64,000 nucleotides of DNA from Vibrio qingdaonensis (lineage in GTDB: Bacteria; Pseudomonadota; Gammaproteobacteria; Enterobacterales; Vibrionaceae): the NCBI RefSeq assembly GCF_026191675.1, contig NZ_JAKRRY010000001.1:186001-250000 (forward strand), given 5' to 3'. Numbering within the stretch: position 1 is the stretch's first letter; every line of letters begins with the position of its first letter. The notes beneath the pieces are model-generated. The model was not told where the DNA came from, did no database searches, and saw nothing but the letters and a program-made list of their open reading frames with translations. Both the position numbers and the translations under genes were made by a program. This document shows positions 25,217 through 34,647 of this stretch, piece after piece.

Positions 25217-26969
25217 CCCATTGCTGCGTTATTATGAAAGAGAATTGACCTTTTTGAGGAGAGCATTAGGGCACTATTCCGATGAGCATTCTCAGTTTGC
25301 CTCAGCGCTTAACCTTCATCAGGGTCAAATTGAGGATCCCAGTATCGCTCGCCTTTTAGATGGCGTAGCCTTACTTAATGCCAAAACAGAAATGGCGCTA
25401 AAAAATCAGATCCCTAGCATTGTCGAAAGTATTATCAATGTCATTTATCCTTCCCTTAACCAAACAACGCCAAGTGTGGGCTACGCAGAGCTTGTCGCTG
25501 CCGAACCAATAGCCGAGCTAAGCGAATTACCTAAAGGCAGTCGTCTAGCGTCGACTATAGGTTCACACGAATGTTTATTTCAAACTGTCGACCGCTTACA
25601 TATCAATCCATTTAATATTGACGATGTCATTGCCTCAACCGCCCCATTCCCAATCAGCAAACCAGAACGAGCCGAACTCGCGAATGGGTTACTACAGATT
25701 AAGTTGTCTACTGGCGACGACGATATTTTATTCTCCACGCTACAAAGCCAAGAGCTCGATTTTTTCGTCAAAGGGTTTGCTAATAACGCAGAATCACTCG
25801 TCGAAATGCTCCTAGCTAACGGTTTAGCCATCTCTATTTCTGATAGTCAAGGTAATACACTCGCGCAGTTGGAACAAACCGCACTCAGCAATCGAGTTTG
25901 CGATCCCTCTTTTCACTTTCTACCGCAAAAAGGCCAGCAATTTGATGGCTACCAAATGATTCGCGAGTTTTTTCTTTTCAAAGAGAAGCGACAATTTTTC
26001 CAGTTGGTAGGATTTAAACAAGCCATTAGCACCATCAACGATAGTACTCTCTTCATCAATTTTTTCCTGAGCGATATTCCCGCAGAGTTTCTTCGTTTAT
26101 TCAATACCGATGTGATTAAACTCAATGTTGTTCCCATCATAAATTTATTCACTCAAACCAGTGAACCTATTGATCTAGATGGGAGAAAGTTAGCCTACCC
26201 GATTGCGGCAGACGCATTTGACGACTCACCGATTGATATCATCGACGTGTTATCTGTACGACAAATCACGTCATACGGTGACAAAACTCTAACCCCAATG
26301 TTTGGTGAAAAATACCACCAAAAGCGCAGTGATATAAACCAAAGCCCAATGTATTGGGAAGCCAAAAAAGATCTAGATAAACAATACGAATTGGTGGTAT
26401 CTCATACTCATGACCAAAGCGAAAAAGCAATTCTAGTTGCCAGCTTACTATCAAGTAACGGCAAATTAGCCTGCAGTGTATCTGGTCAATTAGATTCACT
26501 TGAAAACATTGATTTGCCGGGGGAGTTAACCTTGCTTTATCCCCCTTCCGCCCCCGTTGAAATGGAAGCCAATGACGATAATCTAAGTCAAGTCATCGCG
26601 TTGCTATGTTGTAACTTTAACTCGCTACTTCGTAGTGAAGATCCAACTAAGCAAATAAAAGATATGTTTAAACTTTTCTCTAGCGACACAACGGATTTGG
26701 ACGAAATCAACAGCATTCATAACATCGCTTTCAAAACTCAAGTTTCCACCCTTCGGGTTCACAACAAAAATATTTTTGTTCCCGGGACTGAAATTTATCT
26801 TGAGCTAAATACCGACATGCCGCATCACGCTTTTACGCTCGTTCTTAACGAATTCTTCAAACAGTTTTGTAGCTTTGACCGCTATATTCAATTGCACGTT
26901 AGTCAGTACGGTAAACAGCACCGTGGAATAACCTTTCCAAAAGCGCATGGGGGTCAGTTATGTCTTTGA
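25209..26969 (+). CDS. tssF: T6SS baseplate protein TssF
   Basis: A 586-residue protein starting MTDPLLRYYERELTFLRRAL, the family signature. It continues with DPSIARLLDGVALLNAKTEMALKNQIPSIVESIINVIYPSLNQTTPS, also conserved. TssF with TssG and TssK forms the wedge of the baseplate. The start at 25209 (AGAGGAAG upstream) is chosen; the upstream in-frame ATG at 25155 lies inside tssE. It overlaps tssG by 10 bases. Confidence 0.95.
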   Translation: MTDPLLRYYERELTFLRRALGHYSDEHSQFASALNLHQGQIEDPSIARLLDGVALLNAKTEMALKNQIPSIVESIINVIYPSLNQTTPSVGYAELVAAEPIAELSELPKGSRLASTIGSHECLFQTVDRLHINPFNIDDVIASTAPFPISKPERAELANGLLQIKLSTGDDDILFSTLQSQELDFFVKGFANNAESLVEMLLANGLAISISDSQGNTLAQLEQTALSNRVCDPSFHFLPQKGQQFDGYQMIREFFLFKEKRQFFQLVGFKQAISTINDSTLFINFFLSDIPAEFLRLFNTDVIKLNVVPIINLFTQTSEPIDLDGRKLAYPIAADAFDDSPIDIIDVLSVRQITSYGDKTLTPMFGEKYHQKRSDINQSPMYWEAKKDLDKQYELVVSHTHDQSEKAILVASLLSSNGKLACSVSGQLDSLENIDLPGELTLLYPPSAPVEMEANDDNLSQVIALLCCNFNSLLRSEDPTKQIKDMFKLFSSDTTDLDEINSIHNIAFKTQVSTLRVHNKNIFVPGTEIYLELNTDMPHHAFTLVLNEFFKQFCSFDRYIQLHVSQYGKQHRGITFPKAHGGQLCL

Positions 26970-28030
26970 GCAAAAGTACTAACAACAATAGTCAAAAGAA
27001 CATGACCGTAAAGCGAGTCATTTCGATGGCATCAATCACTCCATCAACAAACCGTGCGCTTATGCCTCCTGCCTCGTCATTGCCACGACATCAATTAGTT
27101 GATGCGCTGTACCGTGCTCCAGATACCTTTGACTTTACCCAAGCTGTTAGGTTACTGAATGCGGTCAACTCCCATTCATCGGGAAAAAATCGGTTATCCA
27201 TTCATTATAAAGCGGCACCAATGCCCGATGGTGATAATCATGAAATTCATGCAGTCAACGCTGACTTTACTGGTATTCAACTGACTCTCGCGATGTCCGC
27301 CCTTTCAGGTGTAAAAGGGGTGATTCCTGACTATATCTACGAGGAGCTGTTGACCTCAATACATCAGGAAGAAAATGGACTACAAGCGTTTTTAGATATT
27401 TTTAATCACCGTTTTTTCGAGATTACATACACCTTACGCACTCAACGTTGGCTATTGTTACAACACGAACACGATAACCATGTTTACGACCGTCTAGCGA
27501 AAATATCTGGCTTACCCAGCCATGCCAAATCCCTGTTTCGTTACACCCTGCTATTCGGTCAAAACTCACGTAATGTGACAATACTTAAACAAATATTGAA
27601 TGACTATTTTGAACTAAGAATTCACGTTGACGTCGTGCATTCAGAAAAGAGAAAGCTACCCATTAATGCTCAATCAACTATTGCTAAGTCTGCCCATCTA
27701 AGAAACAACAATGCGTTAGGAGAAGGCCTACTACTCGGCAGTCAATGTGAAGTGCCCAATAGCGGTATCCAGGTTTATATCGAGCCAGAAAACCGGATAC
27801 AAGTAAAACAATTACGCTCCGATCACCACTTAGCCAATTCGGTTAAAGATATCGTACGGCACTACCTCAAGGACGATACCCCCGTCATGGTGTACTTGTT
27901 GATTCTACGCCGATATTTAGGCTCACCCATTCTCAGTCATCATGATCACAATGCTGCAAGGTTAGGAGAAGTGGATTGCCTTGCTCCCGAGCGCTATCCA
28001 GACAAGAAAGTCAAAATACGGCTGAGATAG
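26960..28030 (+). CDS. tssG: T6SS baseplate protein TssG
   Basis: A 356-residue TssG. After a variable N-terminal 45 residues come ALYRAPDTFDFTQAVRLLNAVN, the typical F-x-F-x-Q-x-V/I-R-L-L motif, then TGIQLTLAMSALSGVKGVIPDYIYEEL and ALQAFLDIFNHRFFEITYTLR, all conserved. It acts in the wedge complex with TssF. The 154-base gap to clpV holds an 18-bp direct repeat. Confidence 0.93.
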   Translation: MSLSKSTNNNSQKNMTVKRVISMASITPSTNRALMPPASSLPRHQLVDALYRAPDTFDFTQAVRLLNAVNSHSSGKNRLSIHYKAAPMPDGDNHEIHAVNADFTGIQLTLAMSALSGVKGVIPDYIYEELLTSIHQEENGLQAFLDIFNHRFFEITYTLRTQRWLLLQHEHDNHVYDRLAKISGLPSHAKSLFRYTLLFGQNSRNVTILKQILNDYFELRIHVDVVHSEKRKLPINAQSTIAKSAHLRNNNALGEGLLLGSQCEVPNSGIQVYIEPENRIQVKQLRSDHHLANSVKDIVRHYLKDDTPVMVYLLILRRYLGSPILSHHDHNAARLGEVDCLAPERYPDKKVKIRLR

Positions 28031-28103
28031 AAGTGGTTATCGGTGGAGCAGTAACATCTGCATCCACGATGTAAGCACGAAGAAACACTGAAACAACTAT
28101 TTG

Positions 28104-28145
28104 TTATTGAAACGAACCATTGATTTATTATTGAAACGAACCATT
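28104..28145. repeat. 18-bp direct repeat, period 24 bp
   Basis: TTATTGAAACGAACCATT occurs at 28104-28121 and 28128-28145, in the leader before clpV. It is an exact duplication with a 6-base spacer. Confidence 0.9.
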
Positions 28146-28184
28146 TTTACATCCGCAAGAGTAATGGAACACAAGGAAGGATTC

Positions 28185-30866
28185 ATGGCGCAAGTAACGT
28201 TAACTAACTTAATAAGTAAGCTATCACCGGAACTCAAACAAGCCCTTGAGATTTCAGCTGGCGCTGCAATGAACCAAGGCGTTCCCGCAATTGAGATAGA
28301 GCACTGGCTATTACAGTTAATTTCTCAAAAAGATGACGGCTTAACTCAATTATGGCGCTCACAAAATATAGATGTGGAGAAAGTGGTCAATGAGCTCACC
28401 ACTAAAGTAGGACGATTGCCAAAGGGCAATGAGGGGCAACCGACGCTAAGTCCGCAATTAACAGAGCTGATTAAAGATGCTTGGATGATCGCGTCTGTCA
28501 ATTTTGGGCAAGGGCAAATCATCAGCTTACACCTTATACAAAGTTTACTGCAGCAAAACGTCATGGGCATGTCCACCCTCACTCTGGCGAGTTTAAGTGA
28601 GGTTTCTTCACAAGCACTGCAAGGACTCATCACTAAAACTAAAGTATCGAAAGAAGCAGGCTCCGTCCCTGGTCAAGCATCATCAGATTCAGGTGACGCA
28701 TTGTCCAAGTATACAATCAACCTCACCCAGCAAGCACTCGATGGCAAAATTGATCCGATTTCCGGGCGAAATAGTGAAGTTCGCAAAGCTATCGATATCC
28801 TATGTCGAAAGCGACAGAATAATCCAATTTTCGTTGGTGAGCCGGGCGTTGGTAAAACGGCGGTGGTAGAAGGTCTAGCGTTGCGTATTGCAGCCGGCGA
28901 TGTCCCTTCCGCGATTCAAGGCGTTCAGCTTCATTCTCTCGATTTAGGCTTGCTACAAGCAGGGGCGAGCGTTAAAGGTGAATTTGAGAATCGACTCAAA
29001 GACGTGATCAACGAAGTCAAAAATTCTGAAACTCCGATTATCGTCTTTATTGATGAAGCGCATACCCTTATTGGTGCGGGCGGTGCCGCAGGTCAAAACG
29101 ATGCGGCAAATTTACTCAAACCCGCACTTGCCAGAGGAGAGTTTAAAACCCTCGCGGCAACCACATGGGCAGAGTATAAAAAGTACTTTGAAAAAGACCC
29201 AGCCCTCACCCGCCGATTCCAGCTTGTAACGGTTGAAGAGCCAAGCGCTGAGGATGCCATTCAAATGTTACGTGGGGTTGCGGATTCACTGCAGTCACAT
29301 CACGGGGCTTTTATCACCGAGTCAGCAATTGAGGCATCGGTCAACCTGTCTGTTCGTTACCTTCCTTCTCGTCAATTACCCGACAAAGCCATTAGCTTAT
29401 TAGACACCGCCAGTGCACGTATTGCACTGACACAAGGCGCAAAGCCGGAACTTATTGAATCGCTAGAACAACGTATCCGATACAAAAAAAACGAACTGGT
29501 TGCGCGACAAAAAGAACAAGATTTGTTTGGTGGCGATTCAAAAGAAATCGCATCATTACTGACCTCAATTAACGCGGATGAAGCGCAGTTAACAAGCCTT
29601 AACAGCCAGTGGTTAAAAGAAGTAGACCTGGTTGACCAAATCAAAGCGCTACAAACTCAAATTGGGCATTGGGGCAAGTATGTCAATGACGAAACTAGCA
29701 ATGTTCAATCAAGCGATGATGAACTGAGTGATACTCAAACAGACATCAGCGCAGAAGATGGCAATAGCAACGACCTCGCAACGTTACAACACGATCTCTC
29801 TGCACTACGCGAGAACTTATCAACATTGCAAGGAGAAACCCCACTTGTTCAAGCACTAGTAGATGCCAATACCATCGCTGAAATCATTGGCAGCTGGACG
29901 GGTATTCCCGTCGGCACCATGCTCAGTGACGAAATAGAAAAACTACTAAGTTTAGAATCGCAATTGGATCAACGAGTCATTGGGCAAAACGTGGCCAAAC
30001 AAGAGCTAGCAAAATCAATTCGGATCTCTAGAGCCGGTCTGACTGATAATCGTAAACCTATTGGCGTGTTTCTTATGTGTGGACCAAGTGGTGTAGGTAA
30101 AACTGAGACCGCCATGGCCCTTGCTGAGCAACTTTACGGTGGCACAAACGATCTGACCGTGATCAACATGACTGAGTTCAAAGAAGAACACAAGATTTCT
30201 ATGCTGCTTGGAAGCCCAGCCGGATACGTAGGCTTCGGTGAAGGCGGCGTATTAACCGAGGCTATTCGTCGAAACCCCTACTCCGTATTACTGCTAGATG
30301 AAATGGAAAAAGCCCATCCCGGTGTGCATGACCTTTTCTACCAAATTTTTGATAAAGGGAGTATTAAAGATAGCGAAGGACGAACGGTAGACTTTAAAAA
30401 CACCATTATCATAATGACCTCTAACGCTGCAGACCAAGCGATTTGTGACGCCTGTGATGACAGCGAAGAGACGCTAGATAACGCCGTGCTATTGGAAACA
30501 ATCCGTCCAGAACTGCAGCGGTTTTTCAAACCCGCTTTCCTAGGTCGTACTACGATTGTTCCCTATTACCCACTCAGCGACAACGAACTGGCGAAAATCA
30601 CTGAAATTGCTCTTAATCGAATTAAGAAGAAACTCGCCGAGCAATATCAAGCAACCTTTCACTGGGATGAGAGTTTCGTTGATTATGTCATCAACAAAAA
30701 CAGCGATCCAACCACGGGAGGACGAGCCGTAGAACAAATTATTAACCGCTCTCTCATGCCTAAGCTCGCAGAGGAATGCATATTACGCTTGAGTCGAAGC
30801 GAAACCATCAATCATGTGGAAGTTACAGGTATATCAGGAAGTAACTTCGAGCTAAGCATCTCGTAG
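28185..30866 (+). CDS. clpV: T6SS ATPase ClpV (TssH)
   Basis: An 893-residue Clp/Hsp100 ATPase that disassembles the contracted sheath. The start MAQVTLTNLISKLSPELKQAL follows AAGGAAGG; the upstream ATG at 28101 has no RBS and lies in the repeat. The N-domain (about 1-160) is followed by AAA1 with Walker A GEPGVGKT and Walker B VFIDEAHTL. A coiled-coil middle domain comes next, then AAA2 with GPSGVGKT and LLLDEMEKAHP. An acidic insertion (SSDDELSDTQTDISAEDG) enlarges the middle domain. The length and the TssC-rich context distinguish it from ClpB. Confidence 0.97.
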   Translation: MAQVTLTNLISKLSPELKQALEISAGAAMNQGVPAIEIEHWLLQLISQKDDGLTQLWRSQNIDVEKVVNELTTKVGRLPKGNEGQPTLSPQLTELIKDAWMIASVNFGQGQIISLHLIQSLLQQNVMGMSTLTLASLSEVSSQALQGLITKTKVSKEAGSVPGQASSDSGDALSKYTINLTQQALDGKIDPISGRNSEVRKAIDILCRKRQNNPIFVGEPGVGKTAVVEGLALRIAAGDVPSAIQGVQLHSLDLGLLQAGASVKGEFENRLKDVINEVKNSETPIIVFIDEAHTLIGAGGAAGQNDAANLLKPALARGEFKTLAATTWAEYKKYFEKDPALTRRFQLVTVEEPSAEDAIQMLRGVADSLQSHHGAFITESAIEASVNLSVRYLPSRQLPDKAISLLDTASARIALTQGAKPELIESLEQRIRYKKNELVARQKEQDLFGGDSKEIASLLTSINADEAQLTSLNSQWLKEVDLVDQIKALQTQIGHWGKYVNDETSNVQSSDDELSDTQTDISAEDGNSNDLATLQHDLSALRENLSTLQGETPLVQALVDANTIAEIIGSWTGIPVGTMLSDEIEKLLSLESQLDQRVIGQNVAKQELAKSIRISRAGLTDNRKPIGVFLMCGPSGVGKTETAMALAEQLYGGTNDLTVINMTEFKEEHKISMLLGSPAGYVGFGEGGVLTEAIRRNPYSVLLLDEMEKAHPGVHDLFYQIFDKGSIKDSEGRTVDFKNTIIIMTSNAADQAICDACDDSEETLDNAVLLETIRPELQRFFKPAFLGRTTIVPYYPLSDNELAKITEIALNRIKKKLAEQYQATFHWDESFVDYVINKNSDPTTGGRAVEQIINRSLMPKLAEECILRLSRSETINHVEVTGISGSNFELSIS

Positions 30867-30892
30867 GCTTAGCTCAATTCATGCGCGGCATG

Positions 30893-30964
30893 GATGTTGA
30901 GAACATAATAGATGTTGAGATCATAATAGATGTTGAAGTCATAATGGGTGTTGAGATCGCAATG
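30893..30964 (+). repeat. 18-bp tandem repeat, four copies, after clpV
   Basis: Consensus GATGTTGAGATCATAATA, four imperfect head-to-tail copies starting 27 bases after the clpV stop. One plus-strand frame is open through all copies (ATG 30881 to TAA 30986-30988, 35 codons) and reads as a hexapeptide repeat (DVEIII). There is no convincing RBS, so coding is doubtful. Confidence 0.9.
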
Positions 30965-31076
30965 GTGCGGTTAGCGCAAAAAGAATAAAGCGTGACACCC
31001 TCCTATTCAACAAACAAGTCAACAAGGATTTCCCTTAAGGAAGTAAGGATTAACATGGCGTTTACAAGGAAGATAG

Positions 31077-31817
31077 ATGTTGTTCAACACAATTAGGCCA
31101 TCTCTCAATGACATCACATTTGCATGCTTGATGGCGTTGTTTATCAGCCTATTTACCATATCTTCGGGCTATGCCAAGACCATAGGTCCATCTCGATTGA
31201 TGCTAACAACCCAAGACTGGGCCCCTTATCAGTTTCACCAAAATACTGAAATGAAAGGGCTAGCAATTGATACCGTAAAATGCGCACTTGGCTCGATAAG
31301 TCAGCCCTATCAATTAACGATGACCAATTGGTCTGAAGCACAACTTCGGGTACAAAGCGGTGCGCAACATGGTTTTTTTCTTGCTAGCGAGAGCCAAGAG
31401 CGCAATGAATATGCAACGTTATCTGCGCCCATCGCGAAACAAACAATCAATTGGTACTTTGGCTCAGGCGTTAAGCCAACGATCAACGAATTGTCAAAGC
31501 TCAATTTGAAGTTTTCTGCAAAATTTGGCTCAAACAAATGGTTTTGGCTTAAAAGACATGGATTTAACGTCATTAAGCAGCCAAGAGATGCTACAGTTTT
31601 ATTAACACTATTGAAACGTCGAGAGATTGATATTGTCCTCGAAGATCAGCGGGTTTTTGACAATGCGCTAGAAAGTGCCGGACTAGCAAAAGACTACTTT
31701 CGTTCGAAGCACATGGAAACTAAGCAAATGGGCGTGTATTTTTCGAATCAATTTTTAAATGAGTATTCCGGTTTTCTAGACAGTTTTAACTCCGCCGTTA
31801 AGAAATGTAAGGGCTAA
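31077..31817 (+). CDS. Periplasmic solute-binding-like protein in the T6SS operon
   Basis: A 246-residue protein with a signal peptide (FACLMALFISLFTISSGYA) and a type-3 solute-binding fold, as in amino-acid ABC binding proteins. The features are LMLTTQDWAPYQFHQNTEMKG at the first strand, SAPIAKQTINWYFGSG, and LLKRREIDIVLEDQRVFDNAL. There is no ABC transporter gene nearby. The gene is 2 bases from the FHA gene, and AAGGAAG precedes its ATG. Inside a T6SS operon it could be a periplasmic sensor or a structural accessory; function unknown. Confidence 0.75.
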   Translation: MLFNTIRPSLNDITFACLMALFISLFTISSGYAKTIGPSRLMLTTQDWAPYQFHQNTEMKGLAIDTVKCALGSISQPYQLTMTNWSEAQLRVQSGAQHGFFLASESQERNEYATLSAPIAKQTINWYFGSGVKPTINELSKLNLKFSAKFGSNKWFWLKRHGFNVIKQPRDATVLLTLLKRREIDIVLEDQRVFDNALESAGLAKDYFRSKHMETKQMGVYFSNQFLNEYSGFLDSFNSAVKKCKG

Positions 31818-31819
31818 GT

Positions 31820-32773
31820 ATGACCATCAGTATACATTTAGTATCCATCCCTGATCAGGAGGCGGTCACGTCTCGGGTTGTTCACCTACCAGCCGACGGT
31901 GGTACGATTGGACGCTCGCCTGATTGCAGTGTTGTGTTGCCCGATCATACAACTCGAATTTCAAGAAAACACGCGGAAATCACTCGTACTTCCGACGGTT
32001 TTTTTCTCAAAGATACTAGCAATAATGGTGTATCTCTAAATGCTAAGGCGCTACAGAAAGGGGCGGATTATGCCGTTAATGACGGTGATATTATTACCAT
32101 AGAAGGCTACAGCCTTTTGGTTAGTACTCTGGTCGTTTCACAAACGTCTCAGTCAGCCGAAATCGACGATAATGATACGCCTACGTTTACGCTGAATTTA
32201 GCCAATGACGACACCGATTTTTTAGAATCGTTTAGTCGAGAAACACAACCTAAAGTTCAGCAACGCCCGCATTACTCTTCAGAAAACGTATTACAAGATG
32301 ATCCCTTCTCTTCTGATCCTTTCGAGGATTTTTCAGAAAACGAACTGTCGAAATTTGAAGAGGTCGAGAAGACATTAGAGCCCCTACCCCTTGATCATGG
32401 TGAACTTGAGAACAATACGGTTGAATTCCTACCTATCAATCAGGATAACCATCATATTGTCAGTTCACTTCAACAGTTAATTGCTCTATCTGAAAAAAAC
32501 CATGACATGCTACAAAACCCTTCTTTTCAACACGACGCTCTATTTAGCGCATTAGAACAAACTATTGATACCTTCTTAGACGAGTTTTCTCCGCAACAAT
32601 TAGAGCCGCAGTTCGATGAGTATATGGGCTCAAGTCTATTTGTTAGTAAAGACAAACGGTATTGGCGAATTTATCGCAAGCATTTTGAAAGACGTCAACA
32701 AAACGGCGAATTTAGACGCCACTTTAAAGCGCTCTTCATTGAGAACATGCAGCGCTCTGGAGAGAAATCATGA
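31820..32773 (+). CDS. FHA-domain protein of the T6SS (Fha/TagH family)
   Basis: A 317-residue protein. The forkhead-associated domain is at about residues 24-100: GGTIGRSPDCSVVLPD, RISRKHAEITR and LKDTSNNGVSLNAK contain the Arg, Ser and Asn that hold phosphothreonine. An acidic linker (about 120-200) and a C-terminal helical domain (QFDEYMGSSLFVSKDKRYWRIYRKHFERR) match TagH/ImpI proteins. It is likely phosphorylated by, or bound to the products of, the Ser/Thr kinase at the far end of the cluster, and controls T6SS assembly. It overlaps tssJ by 4 bases. Confidence 0.9.
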   Translation: MTISIHLVSIPDQEAVTSRVVHLPADGGTIGRSPDCSVVLPDHTTRISRKHAEITRTSDGFFLKDTSNNGVSLNAKALQKGADYAVNDGDIITIEGYSLLVSTLVVSQTSQSAEIDDNDTPTFTLNLANDDTDFLESFSRETQPKVQQRPHYSSENVLQDDPFSSDPFEDFSENELSKFEEVEKTLEPLPLDHGELENNTVEFLPINQDNHHIVSSLQQLIALSEKNHDMLQNPSFQHDALFSALEQTIDTFLDEFSPQQLEPQFDEYMGSSLFVSKDKRYWRIYRKHFERRQQNGEFRRHFKALFIENMQRSGEKS

Positions 32774-33261
32774 AATATCCAACGATAGCAAGCGCAACGT
32801 TAGCCATTCTGTTGTCTGCATGTTCTTCAGATCCAACGCCAATCACAACCAGTTATGCGTTGAAGACAGTAAGCGATGATGCGATTAATCCTTATCGCTC
32901 AAATAAAGCCAACCCTGTTGTGATTAGATTGTACCAGCTAGAGAGCAAAGAAAGCTTCGAGCAAAGTAGCTTTATATCGTTGTATAACAATGACCGCCAA
33001 GCGCTAGGTAATAGCCTAGTTGTAAAACAAATACTTCCACCCATTCTGCCAGCAAGCGAATCGAGCACAGCCATAGACATCAATAAAAAAACTCAGTATT
33101 TAGCCGCTTTAGTCGAATATGCGAACTACCAAGAAAGCAATGCCAAAGCTATCACTCCCGTTCCCACAGATGGAGAAAGCAGTCTGATGATTCGTCTTTC
33201 TGGTTTGAACGTGGAGCTTGATATTGTCGCGCCAGAATCGAGCTGGTGGAACATATTCTAA
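32770..33261 (+). CDS. tssJ: T6SS outer-membrane lipoprotein TssJ
   Basis: A 163-residue lipoprotein: signal peptide and lipobox LSAC with the lipidated Cys at residue 18. It is followed by a TssJ beta-sandwich (NPVVIRLYQLESKESFEQSSFISLYNNDRQALG...YLAALVEYAN). It anchors the TssJLM membrane complex to the outer membrane. The ATG overlaps the FHA stop. Confidence 0.92.
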   Translation: MKYPTIASATLAILLSACSSDPTPITTSYALKTVSDDAINPYRSNKANPVVIRLYQLESKESFEQSSFISLYNNDRQALGNSLVVKQILPPILPASESSTAIDINKKTQYLAALVEYANYQESNAKAITPVPTDGESSLMIRLSGLNVELDIVAPESSWWNIF

Positions 33262-33311
33262 GCCAAGAATGATTTATAACGGTTGTTCGCACTCATTAAA
33301 AAGGATTTTTC

Positions 33312-34643
33312 GTGGACGCACATAAAAAAGTAGTATGGAAAGAAGGCATGTTCATTGCCCCTCAACACTTTCAGCAGCAGGATAGATATGTCCAACATTA
33401 CGTTGGAAAAACAGTCGAAACCCTATCGCATTTCGCTCCGTATTTTGGTCTAACAGAACTCTCCATGAATACTGACCTTCTAAAAATTGGCAAGCTTGCG
33501 ATTACACAGTGTTCGGGGATTTTCCCGGATGGTACGCAATTTAATCTGACCAAAGAAATCACCCTTGATATTCCTGTAGGCACCATAGAAAACACCATCT
33601 ACCTTGCCTTACCATTAGCATTACTAGGCAACAACGACTACAGCGAAAATGACAAATCGTCATCACGATATGTCGCCAAGTCGATTAATATTTTTGACTC
33701 TGCTAGCGAGGAAAATACAAGTTTAGAAGTTGATGTAGCCAGGCTAAACATTCAATTATTGTCAGAGCAAAGTGACCGCTCAGGCCACTCCGTGATTCCT
33801 ATCGCGCGTATACTCGAATGCACAGAGTCTAACGAAGTCATTCTGGATAGAGCTTTTATACCGTCATGCCTCCACTACGGAGCATCTCGTTACCTGTCGG
33901 ACAAAATTAAAGAAACGCATGCCCTTCTGGCGAGCCGAAACCATAATCTAATCAAGCGGATTCAAGCAGGGCAATCACAAAAAAGTGCTCAATCTTTAAT
34001 GATTGATTATTTATGGCTGCAAACACTCAACAGTTGGATGCCTTGGTTTGACCTCACCTCTAAAAACCCTCGCTTCAGTACCTATGATTTATATTTGCAA
34101 CTCAACCGTTTTCGCTCTGAACTTCTCGCTTTGTCCCCTCAAGCGGCAACCGAAACACCCGAGTTAAAAATTGATCAGTTATACGTGAGTTTTAGCCCAC
34201 TATTTGCGACGTTAAGGAACTTGCTTACTTTAGTTCAGCAAGATTCCGTGATTGAGTTTACGTGGGATACGTCATTATTTGAAAAGCGACGGTTACTGAG
34301 AACCATAATCAAAGACCCAATTTCAGTACAAGAACGACGCTTTATTCTCAGCGTCAAATCGTCATTAAGTGCCAGCGAATTGAGTAATAGTTTTGTTTCC
34401 GCGACAAAAATCAGCAGCAATACTCGCATTGTCGAGCTAGTAAAAAATGCGCTCTCTGGTATACAACTATCACCACTTCCCGTTGCACCAAGTGAACTTA
34501 AGCCCGTTCATGGGACCTCTTACTTCGAGTTAAATACCGCAGACCCTACGTGGACAGAAATGCTCTCTACAAGGGATGCGCTTGCGCTGCATGTTGATGC
34601 TCGTATTCCCGATCTTGAAGTTCACCTGTATGCATTGAGGTAA
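33312..34643 (+). CDS. tssK: T6SS baseplate protein TssK
   Basis: A 443-residue protein starting (GTG) MDAHKKVVWKEGMFIAPQHFQQQDRYVQ, an almost invariant TssK start. TssK trimers link the baseplate to the TssL/TssM membrane complex. AAAAAGGA precedes the GTG. It is 50 bases after tssJ and 4 bases before tssL. Confidence 0.95.
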   Translation: MDAHKKVVWKEGMFIAPQHFQQQDRYVQHYVGKTVETLSHFAPYFGLTELSMNTDLLKIGKLAITQCSGIFPDGTQFNLTKEITLDIPVGTIENTIYLALPLALLGNNDYSENDKSSSRYVAKSINIFDSASEENTSLEVDVARLNIQLLSEQSDRSGHSVIPIARILECTESNEVILDRAFIPSCLHYGASRYLSDKIKETHALLASRNHNLIKRIQAGQSQKSAQSLMIDYLWLQTLNSWMPWFDLTSKNPRFSTYDLYLQLNRFRSELLALSPQAATETPELKIDQLYVSFSPLFATLRNLLTLVQQDSVIEFTWDTSLFEKRRLLRTIIKDPISVQERRFILSVKSSLSASELSNSFVSATKISSNTRIVELVKNALSGIQLSPLPVAPSELKPVHGTSYFELNTADPTWTEMLSTRDALALHVDARIPDLEVHLYALR

Positions 34644-34647
34644 AGAG

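Noticed and set aside
28104..30964. Direct repeats as a CRISPR array
   Set aside because: The repeats are adjacent or separated by 6 bases, without unique spacers of 30 or so bases and without cas genes.
31077..31817. TagX-type peptidase in the T6SS operon
   Set aside because: The sequence has the order of a solute-binding protein and lacks the His/Asp zinc motif of such peptidases.
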